DNA of 64,000 nucleotides, taken from contig DIPH01000044.1 of the NCBI GenBank assembly GCA_002424045.1, positions 1 to 64,000 on the forward strand, written 5' to 3'. A program made the position numbers and the translations under genes. The stretch comes from Firmicutes bacterium UBA5493 (lineage in GTDB: Bacteria > Bacillota > Limnochordia > Darwinibacteriales > Darwinibacteriaceae). The notes under the pieces were generated by a model. That model was not told the DNA's origin. It worked only from the letters and a program-made list of their open reading frames with translations, and made no database searches. Shown piece by piece: positions 7,884-16,443 of the stretch (position 1 is its first letter; the number at the start of each line of letters is the position of its first letter).

Positions 7884-9212
7884 ATGTGCGATACTATGGT
7901 TGCTTTAGGAAATTCGACTCGGGATGGGAACGTGATCTTTGCCAAGAACAGCGATCGCCAACCAAACGAACCTCTGCTCATGGTGCGCGTGCCGCGCCAA
8001 AGCCATGCCAAGGGGGAGCAGGTAAAATGCACCTACATAACCATCGATCAAGTGGACGAAACCTATGATGTGCTACTTCTAAAGCCTTCCTGGATGTGGG
8101 GGGCTGAAATGGGGGCTAATGAATTTGGCCTCAATATCGGCAATGAAGCAGTGTTTACCAAGGTAAAACAGGGTCCTGAGGCCCTTCTGGGTATGGACTT
8201 AGTACGCCTTGCTCTAGAACGCTGTAAAACCAGTACAGAGGCACTCCACCTGATTACAGATCTCTTGGCGAAGCATGGCCAAGGTGGAAACTGCGGTTAT
8301 GAGAAGCAATTCGTCTACCACAACGCATTCTTGATCGCGGACCGTGATTCTGCCTGGGTTCTAGAGACGGCCGGCCCCTATTGGGCTGCAGAAAGAGTGA
8401 AAGATGTCCGGGCTATCTCAAATCGCCTGAGCATTGGAAAAGACTTTGATCTCGCCCACCCCGAACTGATTAACTATGCCATCTCAAAGAGGTGGTGTCG
8501 ATCCGAGGAAGATTTCGACTTCGCACGCCTGTATTCCAATCACCTAATTACAAGGTTCAGCGGATCAGAAAGCAGGCACCAGGCCTGTAGGGCGCGATTA
8601 CAGACAGAGAAGGGGCAGATCACAGTAGAAACGATGATGGAGATTCTCCGATCCCATGACCAGAAACTCGGCTCTAAGAGCCCCTTTACCCAGCCAGCCC
8701 TAGACAGCGTATGCATGCATGGAGGGGGACTCGTTGGGGATCATACCACAGGAAGCTATGTGGCCTCACTCGGTAAACCCCTAGATACCTATTGGCTCAC
8801 AGGAAGCTCCACACCGTGCATCTCTATCTTCAAGCCTTACTGGATGACGGAGAATCGGTGCCTGTTTAGCGAAGAGCAGGAACAAGAAGCACTGGATTTC
8901 TGGATGCTACGGGAAGAATTCCATCGTCTGGTCCTGCAAAACAAGGTGTTCCAACTAGAAGAGCACCTTCAAAAAGGTGCAGAATTAGAAAGGACGACCC
9001 TAGCCGAGGTGGCCTCCTTGGGGGCCAAGATCGATCCTAGAAGGCTGAAGGCAATCATGATGAAAGCTTGGCAGGAGGAGCACAAACTCATGCACACCGC
9101 AGTTGTGCGTAGCAGACCGAACGCTGGAGAGATCAGGGGCAGTTTGTACTTCAAACGCTACTGGAAAAGGCAGACAGAAAAGCTTGGTTTCGACAGTTCT
9201 AGCCGTTCATAG
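7884..9212 (+). CDS. Peptidase C69 / secernin-like dipeptidase
   Basis: 442-aa member of the N-terminal-nucleophile C69 family. Cys2 directly after the initiator Met (MCDTMVAL) is the expected catalytic nucleophile once Met is removed, and FAKNSDR with GGNCGYE and WVLETAGPYWAAERV match secernin-type proteins. The family hydrolyses small peptides or amides; the exact substrate is not predictable. No signal peptide, so cytoplasmic. ATG start with AGGAGG 7 nt upstream. It stands alone on the plus strand, diverging from the antiporter operon and converging with aroB (6-nt overlap of the 3' ends). Confidence 0.85.
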   Translation: MCDTMVALGNSTRDGNVIFAKNSDRQPNEPLLMVRVPRQSHAKGEQVKCTYITIDQVDETYDVLLLKPSWMWGAEMGANEFGLNIGNEAVFTKVKQGPEALLGMDLVRLALERCKTSTEALHLITDLLAKHGQGGNCGYEKQFVYHNAFLIADRDSAWVLETAGPYWAAERVKDVRAISNRLSIGKDFDLAHPELINYAISKRWCRSEEDFDFARLYSNHLITRFSGSESRHQACRARLQTEKGQITVETMMEILRSHDQKLGSKSPFTQPALDSVCMHGGGLVGDHTTGSYVASLGKPLDTYWLTGSSTPCISIFKPYWMTENRCLFSEEQEQEALDFWMLREEFHRLVLQNKVFQLEEHLQKGAELERTTLAEVASLGAKIDPRRLKAIMMKAWQEEHKLMHTAVVRSRPNAGEIRGSLYFKRYWKRQTEKLGFDSSSRS

Positions 9213-10268
9213 CTTCTGCAAGAGGTGGGACACTTCTTCTTTTGTCATCAGTACTTCGGCAGTCTCGCCCTTATTGCACGGAAGAACAAAAGATATGTTG
9301 CCACCCCTATTTTTCTTATCCTTCTGCATACTGTTGATCAAGTTCTTATGCAGAAGTTCGTCCAAGTTCAGACCAACTCCCGTCTCTTGGATCAGGGCCG
9401 AAATCTCATTATAGTATGCTGGATCAATCAAACCTAATTCCCGGGCCATGAGAGCTTCAACATACATACCTTTTAAGACTGCTTCCCCATGGGTATAATG
9501 CTGGTATTCAGTGGCAATTTCCAAAGCGTGACCTATGGTATGGCCGTAGTTTAGGATTTTCCGAATGCCCTCCTCTTTCTCATCCTCAGCCACTACCTGC
9601 GCCTTAATCTCGCAGCAACGTGTGATGACCTTTTTTATGGACTTTTCCTCTAGGCTCAGAATATCCTCAAAGTGCCTGTGGAGGTAGCCCAAGAACGCAT
9701 AGTCGTAGATTATTCCATACTTGATCACTTCCGCCATACCACTAATTAGGTGTCTCCTGGGCAAGGTGCCTAGGGTCTTTATATCTATGAACACCCCTTG
9801 AGGTTGATAGAAGCTTCCTACTAGGTTCTTTCCTTGGGGCAAATTCACTCCTGTTTTCCCCCCCACAGAACTATCTACCTGGGCCAACAAGGTGGTTGGG
9901 ACTTGTATATAAGAAATACCTCTCATATAAATGGAGGCACAAAAACCCGCAAGATCGCCCACTACACCGCCGCCTAAGGCAAGTACCCTTGAGCGCCTCG
10001 TAACCCCAAAATTTAGCATCTTACGCAAGATCTCCTCCACAGTTTGCAGGTTCTTTGTCTCCTCTCCTGCGGGAAGGACGATTTTGTGGACTCTGTTGTG
10101 GTTCCAGTTTTCTACGAGCTCCTGACCATAAAGGCCATCCACCACTTCATCTGTAATCACAACCCAAGCCTCTGCAGAGCCTAGGTAGGATGGAAGATTG
10201 GTCAAGAGACCACTGTCAATGTGAATCGTGTAACTGTGGGATCCTAAGTCTATATGCAATATTTCCAT
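9207..10268 (-). CDS. aroB: 3-dehydroquinate synthase
   Basis: Second step of the shikimate pathway: converts DAHP to 3-dehydroquinate using NAD+ and a divalent metal. Visible motifs are the nucleotide-binding PAGEETKN and GGGVVGDLAGFCASIYMRG, and metal-ligand regions AEVIKYG, NYGHTIGHALE and HGEAV. 353 aa from the ATG at 10268, a normal length. An in-frame GTG 12 nt further up overlaps the ribosome site AGGTG, so the ATG is preferred. It follows aroA by about 20 nt in the same operon. Confidence 0.95.
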   Translation of the reverse strand: MEILHIDLGSHSYTIHIDSGLLTNLPSYLGSAEAWVVITDEVVDGLYGQELVENWNHNRVHKIVLPAGEETKNLQTVEEILRKMLNFGVTRRSRVLALGGGVVGDLAGFCASIYMRGISYIQVPTTLLAQVDSSVGGKTGVNLPQGKNLVGSFYQPQGVFIDIKTLGTLPRRHLISGMAEVIKYGIIYDYAFLGYLHRHFEDILSLEEKSIKKVITRCCEIKAQVVAEDEKEEGIRKILNYGHTIGHALEIATEYQHYTHGEAVLKGMYVEALMARELGLIDPAYYNEISALIQETGVGLNLDELLHKNLINSMQKDKKNRGGNISFVLPCNKGETAEVLMTKEEVSHLLQKL

Positions 10269-10289
10269 GGTGGTGATCACCTGCTTTCG

Positions 10290-11567
10290 TCATTTGGCTA
10301 TCTTCTTCAGCATCTGCTCGAACCCCGGAAACGAGACCCTGATACATGACCTACCCTTGATTTTGACAGGATTTTGGGAAAACAAACCAGCAATGGCCAG
10401 GGCCATAGCCATACGATGATCTCCACAACTTTCGACCTCGGCACCACAGACCCTATTGGGCCCCTCAATTTCTAGACCATCAGGGAGTTCACGAATGCGA
10501 ATGCCAAGCGTCCCTAGTTCGGTAACTAATGCACTGATGCGATCCGATTCTTTTATCCGCAGTTCCTCGGCACCGCTAATAGTCGTGATCCCCTCGGCTT
10601 GGCCCGCGATAACAGCCAAGATCGGGATTTCATCCACCACCCTTGGGATCATCTCTCTGGTAATAACCGTGCCATGGAGCCTTTTACCCCTAACTACAAC
10701 ATCACCACGTATTTCCCCGCCTTGCAGTACCATGTTTTCCAGTTCTATCTGGGCCCCCATGGCCTTAAGTACATCAATGATTCCGATGCGACTTGGGTTG
10801 AGCCCGACCTGCTCAATCACCAAATGCGAGCCGGGCAATGCGGCCGCAGCCGCCATGAAAAAGGCAGCCGATGAAATATCCCCGGGCACCGTAATATCCC
10901 TGGCTTCAAGCTCGGAGCTCGCTACCGTGATCCTGCCATCTTCCACTTTGATCTTGGCCCCTAAAGATTCAAGCATGAGTTCTGTGTGATTACGGGCAGA
11001 AATTATCTCTCGAACAGTCGTTTCTCCAGACGCGTACAGTCCCGCCAACAAGACCGAGGACTTGACCTGTGCACTAGGCACTGGAAGGGTGTAGTCAATG
11101 CCCTTGAGGTTCTGTCCCTGAATCACCAAGGGCGCCAAATCGCTGCCATCTTTACCTTGGATTACGGCCCCCATCATTCGTAAAGGGATGGCGATCCTGT
11201 CCATGGGTCTTTTTTTGATGGACCCGTCGCCGGTAATTATGGAAGTGAAGTGTTGCCCTGCGAGTATCCCGCTGATCAGTCTTATGGTAGTTCCAGAATT
11301 CCCGGCATCGAGTTCACTTAGAGGCTTTCTTAAGCCCCTGAGACCCTTCCCGTGCACAATGATGGTTGTCCCTAGATCCTCGATCGCAACGCCCAATTGC
11401 TGAAAGCAACGGATCGTGCCTAGGCAGTCCCCACCAGGCAAAAACCCCTTGATTTCGCCCCTGCCTCGACTGATGCTAAGGAGCATTACAGCCCTGTGGG
11501 AGATAGACTTGTCGCCAGGGACAGAAATCTTACCCTGAATTTTCTCGATTCCGCTTATAGTCAGCAA
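10290..11567 (-). CDS. aroA: 3-phosphoshikimate 1-carboxyvinyltransferase (EPSP synthase)
   Basis: Sixth shikimate-pathway step, joining phosphoenolpyruvate to shikimate 3-phosphate. 425 aa with GDKSISHRAVML at the N-terminus, DAGNSGTTIRL near residue 88, GDGSIKKRPMDR, and RIKESDRI and GDHRMAMALA near the C-terminus. TTG start preceded by GGGGTGG at about 6 nt. First gene of the aroA-aroB operon; the other shikimate genes are not in the window. Confidence 0.96.
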   Translation of the reverse strand: MLTISGIEKIQGKISVPGDKSISHRAVMLLSISRGRGEIKGFLPGGDCLGTIRCFQQLGVAIEDLGTTIIVHGKGLRGLRKPLSELDAGNSGTTIRLISGILAGQHFTSIITGDGSIKKRPMDRIAIPLRMMGAVIQGKDGSDLAPLVIQGQNLKGIDYTLPVPSAQVKSSVLLAGLYASGETTVREIISARNHTELMLESLGAKIKVEDGRITVASSELEARDITVPGDISSAAFFMAAAAALPGSHLVIEQVGLNPSRIGIIDVLKAMGAQIELENMVLQGGEIRGDVVVRGKRLHGTVITREMIPRVVDEIPILAVIAGQAEGITTISGAEELRIKESDRISALVTELGTLGIRIRELPDGLEIEGPNRVCGAEVESCGDHRMAMALAIAGLFSQNPVKIKGRSCIRVSFPGFEQMLKKIAK

Positions 11568-11587
11568 TACGATCCACCCCTTACCTA

Positions 11588-11617
11588 ATTAAAGGAGTGC
11601 TTGGAGGTGTTTGTCAA
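11588..11617 (-). promoter_or_regulatory. Promoter of aroA-aroB
   Basis: On the minus strand TTGACA (11617-11612), 18 nt, TTTAAT (11593-11588). The leader to the TTG start would be short, about 15 nt. Confidence 0.6.
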
Positions 11618-11640
11618 GCTTTTTTGGGCTTCACCAAGCA

Positions 11641-11655
11641 GAATTGTAGCAATTC
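11641..11655. repeat. Short inverted repeat between divergent aroA and thrS promoters
   Basis: GAATTG-TAG-CAATTC is a perfect 6-bp inverted repeat midway between the two divergent promoters. No T-run follows on either strand, so it is not a terminator. It could be an operator, or chance. Confidence 0.3.
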
Positions 11656-11671
11656 TTGCAGCATTTGTCTC

Positions 11672-11700
11672 TTGACAAACGAGTTCAAGAGAATTATTCT
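11672..11700 (+). promoter_or_regulatory. SigA-type promoter of thrS
   Basis: TTGACA (11672-11677), 17 nt, TATTCT (11695-11700). The predicted start near 11707 begins the T-box leader. Confidence 0.8.
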
Positions 11701-11706
11701 TATAGC

Positions 11707-12008
11707 AATAGATAAAGACGATGAATAGGAAGAGTAACCACTACTAACCTGACAGAAAAAGGAGCCTGTGCGATTACCTCGTAATTGCACAAGCTGAGAG
11801 CTCCTCCAGAGGCGTTTTGGTGAAGACCACCTAGGAGTCGCCCACTGAACTGGAACACCGTGTTCTGGAACCTCGGTTCCTTAGAGTAAGTGAGGCCGGG
11901 AGCACCGTTACATGCACATAAGTGGACTTGTCTGAGACACCGAGTCTTGGACAGTCAATTTGGGTGGAACCGCGACAACCTCGTCCCATGTGGATGCAGG
12001 TTTTTTAT
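11707..12008 (+). promoter_or_regulatory. T-box leader (tRNA-Thr-sensing riboswitch) of thrS
   Basis: A leader of about 300 nt with the T-box core TGGGTGGAACCGCG at 11961-11974, an AGTA motif near 11732, and a GGTG-AAGA element near 11819. It ends in a terminator hairpin: AACCT...TCC (from 11977) pairs with GGA...AGGTT, followed by a T-rich run at 12001-12010. Uncharged tRNA-Thr should stabilise the antiterminator and let thrS be read. An ACC triplet at 11857-11859 is a candidate specifier; I could not fold the stem to prove it. Confidence 0.92.
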
Positions 12009-12034
12009 TTTCCCAAAGAAAGGAGCGAATCGTC

Positions 12035-13768
12035 GTGGATGAAAACATCGGAATGATTAATCAAGAGGAGGTCATGCGTCATACAGCAGCCCATATCATG
12101 GCCCAGGCAGTATTGAGGTTGTGGCCCGAGACGAAGATAGCGATTGGACCTGTGATCAAAAACGGCTTTTACTACGACTTTGATCTTGAACACCGGTTTA
12201 CTCCAGAAGACTTAGAAAAGATTGAAGCAGAAATGGAAAAGATTGTTGCTGAGGATATTCCCATTGTTCGAGAAGAGCTCACAAATAGTGAAGCTGTGGA
12301 AATGTTCGCTGCCCAAAACCAAGATTACAAACTTGAACTCTTAGAAGGGCTCGACAGAGACGTAAGTGTGTACCGTCAAGGTGACTTTATGGATCTATGC
12401 CGAGGACCCCATTTGGAGTCTACCTCCAAGGTGAAACACTTTAAATTGCAGAGTATTGCCGGAGCCTATTGGCGTGGCGACTCCAAGAGGCCCATGCTAC
12501 AGAGAATTTATGGCTTAGCCTTCCTAAACGGTAAGGACCTAAGAGCACATCTACGTATGTTGGAAGAAGCAGCCAAACGGGACCATCGGGTCCTCGGACG
12601 GCAGCTTGATTTATTTAGCATCCAAGATGAAGGACCTGGTTTTCCCTTCTTCCATCCCAAGGGCATGGTATTGCGTAACGTCCTAGAAGACTATTGGCGC
12701 GAGGAACATCGCAAACACGGATATGTGGAAATCAAGACCCCCATTATGCTCCATGAAGATCTCTGGCATCGCTCAGGACACTGGGACAATTACAAAGATA
12801 ATATGTACTTTTCCACAATCGACGAGCAAACCTTTGCGATCAAGCCCATGAACTGCCCAGGGTCCATGCTCCTTTACAAACGCAAACTTCATTCCTATCG
12901 AGATCTACCTATCCGTATGGCAGAGATGGGCCTGGTACACCGTCATGAGTTATCTGGAACTCTCCACGGGCTCATGCGTGTCCGTGCCTTTACCCAAGAT
13001 GATGCCCATATTTTCATGCTACCCTCGCAGATCCAGGAGGAGATTGAAGGGGTTATCGATTTCGTTGATGAGGTCTATAAGGCCTTCGGATTCAAGTACC
13101 ACGTGGAACTCTCCACCAAGCCTGAAAATGCCATTGGTGACGATGATATGTGGGATGTGGCTATCGAGGCCCTTCGGGAGTCACTCGAAGCGAAGAAGCT
13201 TGACTATGTGGTGAATGAAGGGGACGGCGCCTTTTACGGACCGAAAATCGACTTCCATCTAGAAGACAGCATCGGACGGACTTGGCAGTGTGCAACCATT
13301 CAACTAGACTTTGCCATGCCAGAGCGTTTCGATCTCACCTATATTGACGAAGACAACGAACGTAAACGGCCTGTGATGATTCACCGTGTGCTCTATGGTG
13401 CCTTAGAACGCTTTATGGCTATCCTGGTGGAACACACGGCAGGGGCCTTCCCCACCTGGCTAGCCCCAGTCCAAGTCCAGGTCATTCCAGTGGGCGATGA
13501 CTATCTAGACTACGCCAATGAAGTGGAACAAACCCTCTTCAAAGAAGGCATACGTGTTGAAGTGGACCGCAGAGGCGAGAAACTCGGCAAGAAGATCCGC
13601 GAAGCGCAGCTGCAACAGATTCCCTACATGCTAGTTGTAGGTGAAAAGGAGCAAGAAGCCAAACAAGTCTCAGTGAGACACCGCCGTCAAGGAGATTTAG
13701 GCTCCCTCGACATCCAGGAGTTCCTAGGCAAGATCAAAGACGAAGTTGCCAAAAAAAAGCATGACTAA
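12035..13768 (+). CDS. thrS: Threonyl-tRNA synthetase lacking the TGS domain
   Basis: Charges tRNA-Thr. From the GTG at 12035 (AAAGGAG 8-9 nt upstream) the protein is 577 aa, against about 640 for common bacterial ThrRS. It begins directly in the editing domain (HTAAHIMAQA, then PVIKNGFYYDFD and the CRGPHL motif), so the N-terminal TGS domain of about 60 residues is absent. The catalytic class II core follows (GMVLRNVLEDYWREEH, MNCPGSMLLYK, RMAEMGLVHRHELSGTL, and YGPKIDFH) with an anticodon-binding domain from about residue 485. The T-box upstream confirms the amino acid. Confidence 0.95.
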   Translation: MDENIGMINQEEVMRHTAAHIMAQAVLRLWPETKIAIGPVIKNGFYYDFDLEHRFTPEDLEKIEAEMEKIVAEDIPIVREELTNSEAVEMFAAQNQDYKLELLEGLDRDVSVYRQGDFMDLCRGPHLESTSKVKHFKLQSIAGAYWRGDSKRPMLQRIYGLAFLNGKDLRAHLRMLEEAAKRDHRVLGRQLDLFSIQDEGPGFPFFHPKGMVLRNVLEDYWREEHRKHGYVEIKTPIMLHEDLWHRSGHWDNYKDNMYFSTIDEQTFAIKPMNCPGSMLLYKRKLHSYRDLPIRMAEMGLVHRHELSGTLHGLMRVRAFTQDDAHIFMLPSQIQEEIEGVIDFVDEVYKAFGFKYHVELSTKPENAIGDDDMWDVAIEALRESLEAKKLDYVVNEGDGAFYGPKIDFHLEDSIGRTWQCATIQLDFAMPERFDLTYIDEDNERKRPVMIHRVLYGALERFMAILVEHTAGAFPTWLAPVQVQVIPVGDDYLDYANEVEQTLFKEGIRVEVDRRGEKLGKKIREAQLQQIPYMLVVGEKEQEAKQVSVRHRRQGDLGSLDIQEFLGKIKDEVAKKKHD

Positions 13769-13772
13769 AACT

Positions 13773-13816
13773 AAGGAGTCGATTTGCCTGAGGGCGAGTC
13801 GACTCCTTCTTCTTTG
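13773..13816 (+). terminator. Terminator of thrS
   Basis: A 10-bp perfect stem, AAGGAGTCGA with TCGACTCCTT (13773-13782 and 13799-13808), is followed by a T-rich run. It lies 4 nt after the thrS stop. Confidence 0.85.
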
Positions 13817-13817
13817 A

Positions 13818-14270
13818 TTACCAGATAACCCTTAGGGAGTACTTCTTAAACTGGTTATGTTTACCCACAAGTAATACGCCAAAAACCATCAGGACTCGCA
13901 GTTCCTGCAACAGTGGGTGCTGTTCGTCCACTCCCTCTGCCATTAAGAAAGGCATGTCCAACGCCCGTTCTAATATGTTCAGTTGGTCATCGGTGAATCC
14001 CGTTAGAAAGCGTAGGTCTCGGGCTGGGACAACATTGCGCAAGTCATTTGGTATCCTTGCAATATCACCTTCCTGGAAATTGTAATAGAACTCCTTCCAG
14101 CGTTCGGTACGCAGGCTCAAAAAATCGGCAACCTGCTCATGGGTTGCATAACCCTTTTCTACGCAATCAACAGCGATTTTCACCCGCAAGTGAGGATGCC
14201 CCTCACAAGCCTTATCCAAGAATTCTAATGATAACTGGACACACAAAGGATCTAAACGATTAATAAGCAT
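13818..14270 (-). CDS. Conserved-looking protein of unknown function
   Basis: 150 aa, soluble, acidic to neutral, no membrane segment and no motif I recognise. The N-terminal half looks helical (LSLEFLDKACEGHPHLRVK, then a TxEQVADFLSLRTERWKEF helix). The protein ends in a basic tail (NQFKKYSLRVIW). The ATG is almost fused to AGGAGGT, which is too close for that site to serve it well; a TTGAGG a few bases further up could, or initiation could be at the nearby ATT (7 nt spacing) or TTG codon 9. It lies alone between the thrS terminator and the JAMM-LysM gene. Confidence 0.6.
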   Translation of the reverse strand: MLINRLDPLCVQLSLEFLDKACEGHPHLRVKIAVDCVEKGYATHEQVADFLSLRTERWKEFYYNFQEGDIARIPNDLRNVVPARDLRFLTGFTDDQLNILERALDMPFLMAEGVDEQHPLLQELRVLMVFGVLLVGKHNQFKKYSLRVIW

Positions 14271-14377
14271 ACCTCCTCAACCCCTCCCCGGTTTTACTGC
14301 TATTCGAGGCGGAGCTGTGAAGTCCTGCTTATTCTCCTATTTTTGTGAATTTTAGAACTTCTTATCTGACAATTCAA

Positions 14378-15352
14378 TCATTTTTGCCTTGGATCGACTG
14401 GAACCCGCAAAGTCATACCAGTCCGAAGAACACTGGGATTGGCTAGATCATTTTCTTCCGCAATGAGCCTGAACAAACTGGGATCACCCCAAAGTTTGCC
14501 TGCAATCGACCAGAGGGTATCACCCCGTTCTACCACATAATCTAGGTAGCGAGGAACCGTTGATGGCGGAACAATGGTTATGCTCCCTGCCTCAACCACT
14601 GGTGGGGTGGGCACAGGATCAGGGACAGGAGTCTCCACCTCTGTCTCGCCCTGTTCAGACCGCACCGTCACCACCGATTCTGGATCCGAAACTAGCTGAC
14701 CGGCGGGTTTTGGGCTTATGAACATTTCGCGGATGATAGGAAAACCTATGGTTACACCAGCTGCCAGCAAGAATACCGCTAATACCGCCACAACAATCCG
14801 TAGCCACGGTCCTGGGCGACTCTCGGTGGTGATTCCCATTTCATTTTCGGCCATATCTCGCAGGACATAATACCCGCCCAAACGCTTGCACTGGCCTTGG
14901 ACTAGATGGTAGGCAGCGCGCTCGTGAGCTTGGTTGTCCATGACATAGGCTATCTGCCATGGCTCTGGGAAAAATCTCTGGTGCTGCTTTTTATCAAAAT
15001 CGGACAAGAACACACCAAAACCAGGATGGGTATGGCCCCACCCTACGATTTCCTCATTAGTCTTCAGTGCCAATTCCACTGTTCGATAGTGATCTTGGTG
15101 GATAACTAAGCGCGAAGCATCACTTCGTTGGGGGATGGGAACAAAACGCTCTACAATGATTTCATACTCCTCAGCTGTCTTGATCTCTTGTTTCCGTCCA
15201 ATCAAAAACCCGCCATGCTCTCCCTGGGAGTGAAGATGAGAGAATTGGTCCAGAGCAAGCATGACTTCCTCACGAAAAACTAGGCGCGGGAAGGGCCCTG
15301 CCTTACCCACCAAAAATCTCCTCGTGGAAAAAGTTATGCGTTCAGTACCCAT
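14378..15352 (-). CDS. JAMM/MPN+ metalloprotease with transmembrane segment and C-terminal LysM domain
   Basis: 324 aa in three parts. Residues about 20-165 form a JAB1/MPN domain with GGFLIG near 47 and a full JAMM zinc site: His107, His109, Ser117 and Asp120 in GHTHPGFGVFLSDFD. Residues 183-206 are one membrane helix. A Pro-rich linker (PVPDPVPTPPVV) leads to a LysM domain at 272-317 (YVVERGDTLWSIAGKLWGD). The likely topology is cytosolic protease and external peptidoglycan-binding LysM. JAMM enzymes remove ubiquitin-like tails or act on sulfur-carrier proteins; here the substrate is unknown. It lies 11 nt after glsA in one operon. ATG start, with no strong ribosome site visible. Confidence 0.85.
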   Translation of the reverse strand: MGTERITFSTRRFLVGKAGPFPRLVFREEVMLALDQFSHLHSQGEHGGFLIGRKQEIKTAEEYEIIVERFVPIPQRSDASRLVIHQDHYRTVELALKTNEEIVGWGHTHPGFGVFLSDFDKKQHQRFFPEPWQIAYVMDNQAHERAAYHLVQGQCKRLGGYYVLRDMAENEMGITTESRPGPWLRIVVAVLAVFLLAAGVTIGFPIIREMFISPKPAGQLVSDPESVVTVRSEQGETEVETPVPDPVPTPPVVEAGSITIVPPSTVPRYLDYVVERGDTLWSIAGKLWGDPSLFRLIAEENDLANPSVLRTGMTLRVPVDPRQK

Positions 15353-15363
15353 GGCACTCTCCC

Positions 15364-16287
15364 CTAAAAGATGCTGAAGTCTAGAACCTCCGACAAGCGT
15401 CTCAACATACTAATACCAACGACACTGTTTCCTTTACGATCTAAAGCGGGTCCAAAGGTTGCCACACCATATTGTCCCGGTACCACTCCTAGGATTCCTC
15501 CTGAAACACCGCTCTTAGCGGGGATCCCTACCTGGATCGCAAATTCGCCTGATCCATTGTACATACCACAGGTCACCATAAATGTCGAAACCAAGCGCAC
15601 GGCGTTGGCAGATACAATGGGAGAACCTGCTTCACTTATACCTTTCGTAGCCAAGAACATGCCTATGCGGGCTAGGTCTGAACAATTTACCAAAATTGAG
15701 CACTGACGAAAGTAGAGATCGAGAACCTCGTCCACATCCCCTTCCAGGCCGTTGATGTCCTTAAGAAAATACGCCAAAGCCCGATTGCGGTGTCCTGTCT
15801 CCTTTTCAGACCTGTAAACAGATTCGTCTATTGCTATGGGGCGACCCAGGATCTTCTCTAAAAGTTCGGCAATCAGTCCAAATCTTTCTTCCACAGAGGA
15901 ACCGGGAATCAGTGAGCAAACGGCAATGGCCCCAGCGTTAATCATGGGGTTCAGTGGCTTCTGCTCTGAGGTCTCCAGTTTAACGATACTGTTAAAGGAA
16001 TCTCCTGTGGGTTCTGAACCGACTTTGGCAAAAACGGCCTCAACGCCACGGTACTCAAGGGCCACCAAAAGGCTGAATACTTTTGAAATGCTTTGGAGCG
16101 TAAAGTCAACACCGGTATCGCCAGCTTCGAAGAGCCCCCTCGTGGTCATCAAAGCTAACCCTGCCATTTTTGGATCTGCCTTTTTCAATTCTGGAATATA
16201 ACTAGCTACCTGACCCCGTTCTGTGTGCTTCCTGTGTTCTTGCACAGTCTCCTCTAACAGCCTGCGATAATCAAATACCGTACTCAC
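15364..16287 (-). CDS. glsA: Glutaminase
   Basis: Hydrolyses glutamine to glutamate and ammonia. From the GTG at 16287 (GGGAGGT 6-7 nt upstream) it is 307 aa, the normal size of bacterial GlsA. The serine-beta-lactamase-like SxxK motif is in LQSISKVFSLL, and GQVASYIPELKKADP, NPMINAGAI and SGVSGGILGVVPGQYG are family signatures. The frame extends 40 codons further up without a ribosome site; I treat that as non-coding. Confidence 0.95.
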   Translation of the reverse strand: MSTVFDYRRLLEETVQEHRKHTERGQVASYIPELKKADPKMAGLALMTTRGLFEAGDTGVDFTLQSISKVFSLLVALEYRGVEAVFAKVGSEPTGDSFNSIVKLETSEQKPLNPMINAGAIAVCSLIPGSSVEERFGLIAELLEKILGRPIAIDESVYRSEKETGHRNRALAYFLKDINGLEGDVDEVLDLYFRQCSILVNCSDLARIGMFLATKGISEAGSPIVSANAVRLVSTFMVTCGMYNGSGEFAIQVGIPAKSGVSGGILGVVPGQYGVATFGPALDRKGNSVVGISMLRRLSEVLDFSIF

Positions 16288-16443
16288 ATCTCTACCTCCC
16301 GTGCAAAAGGCTCGACCCGAACCAGAGTAAACTGCCGAAATTCGAGTTGGCTCAGCCCCAATGATGGAAATAACTTCTATGTAATGAATCAAAATCCTGC
16401 CCTCCAAGGCAGAGACTAACTACCTTGGACGAAAGAAAGAACC

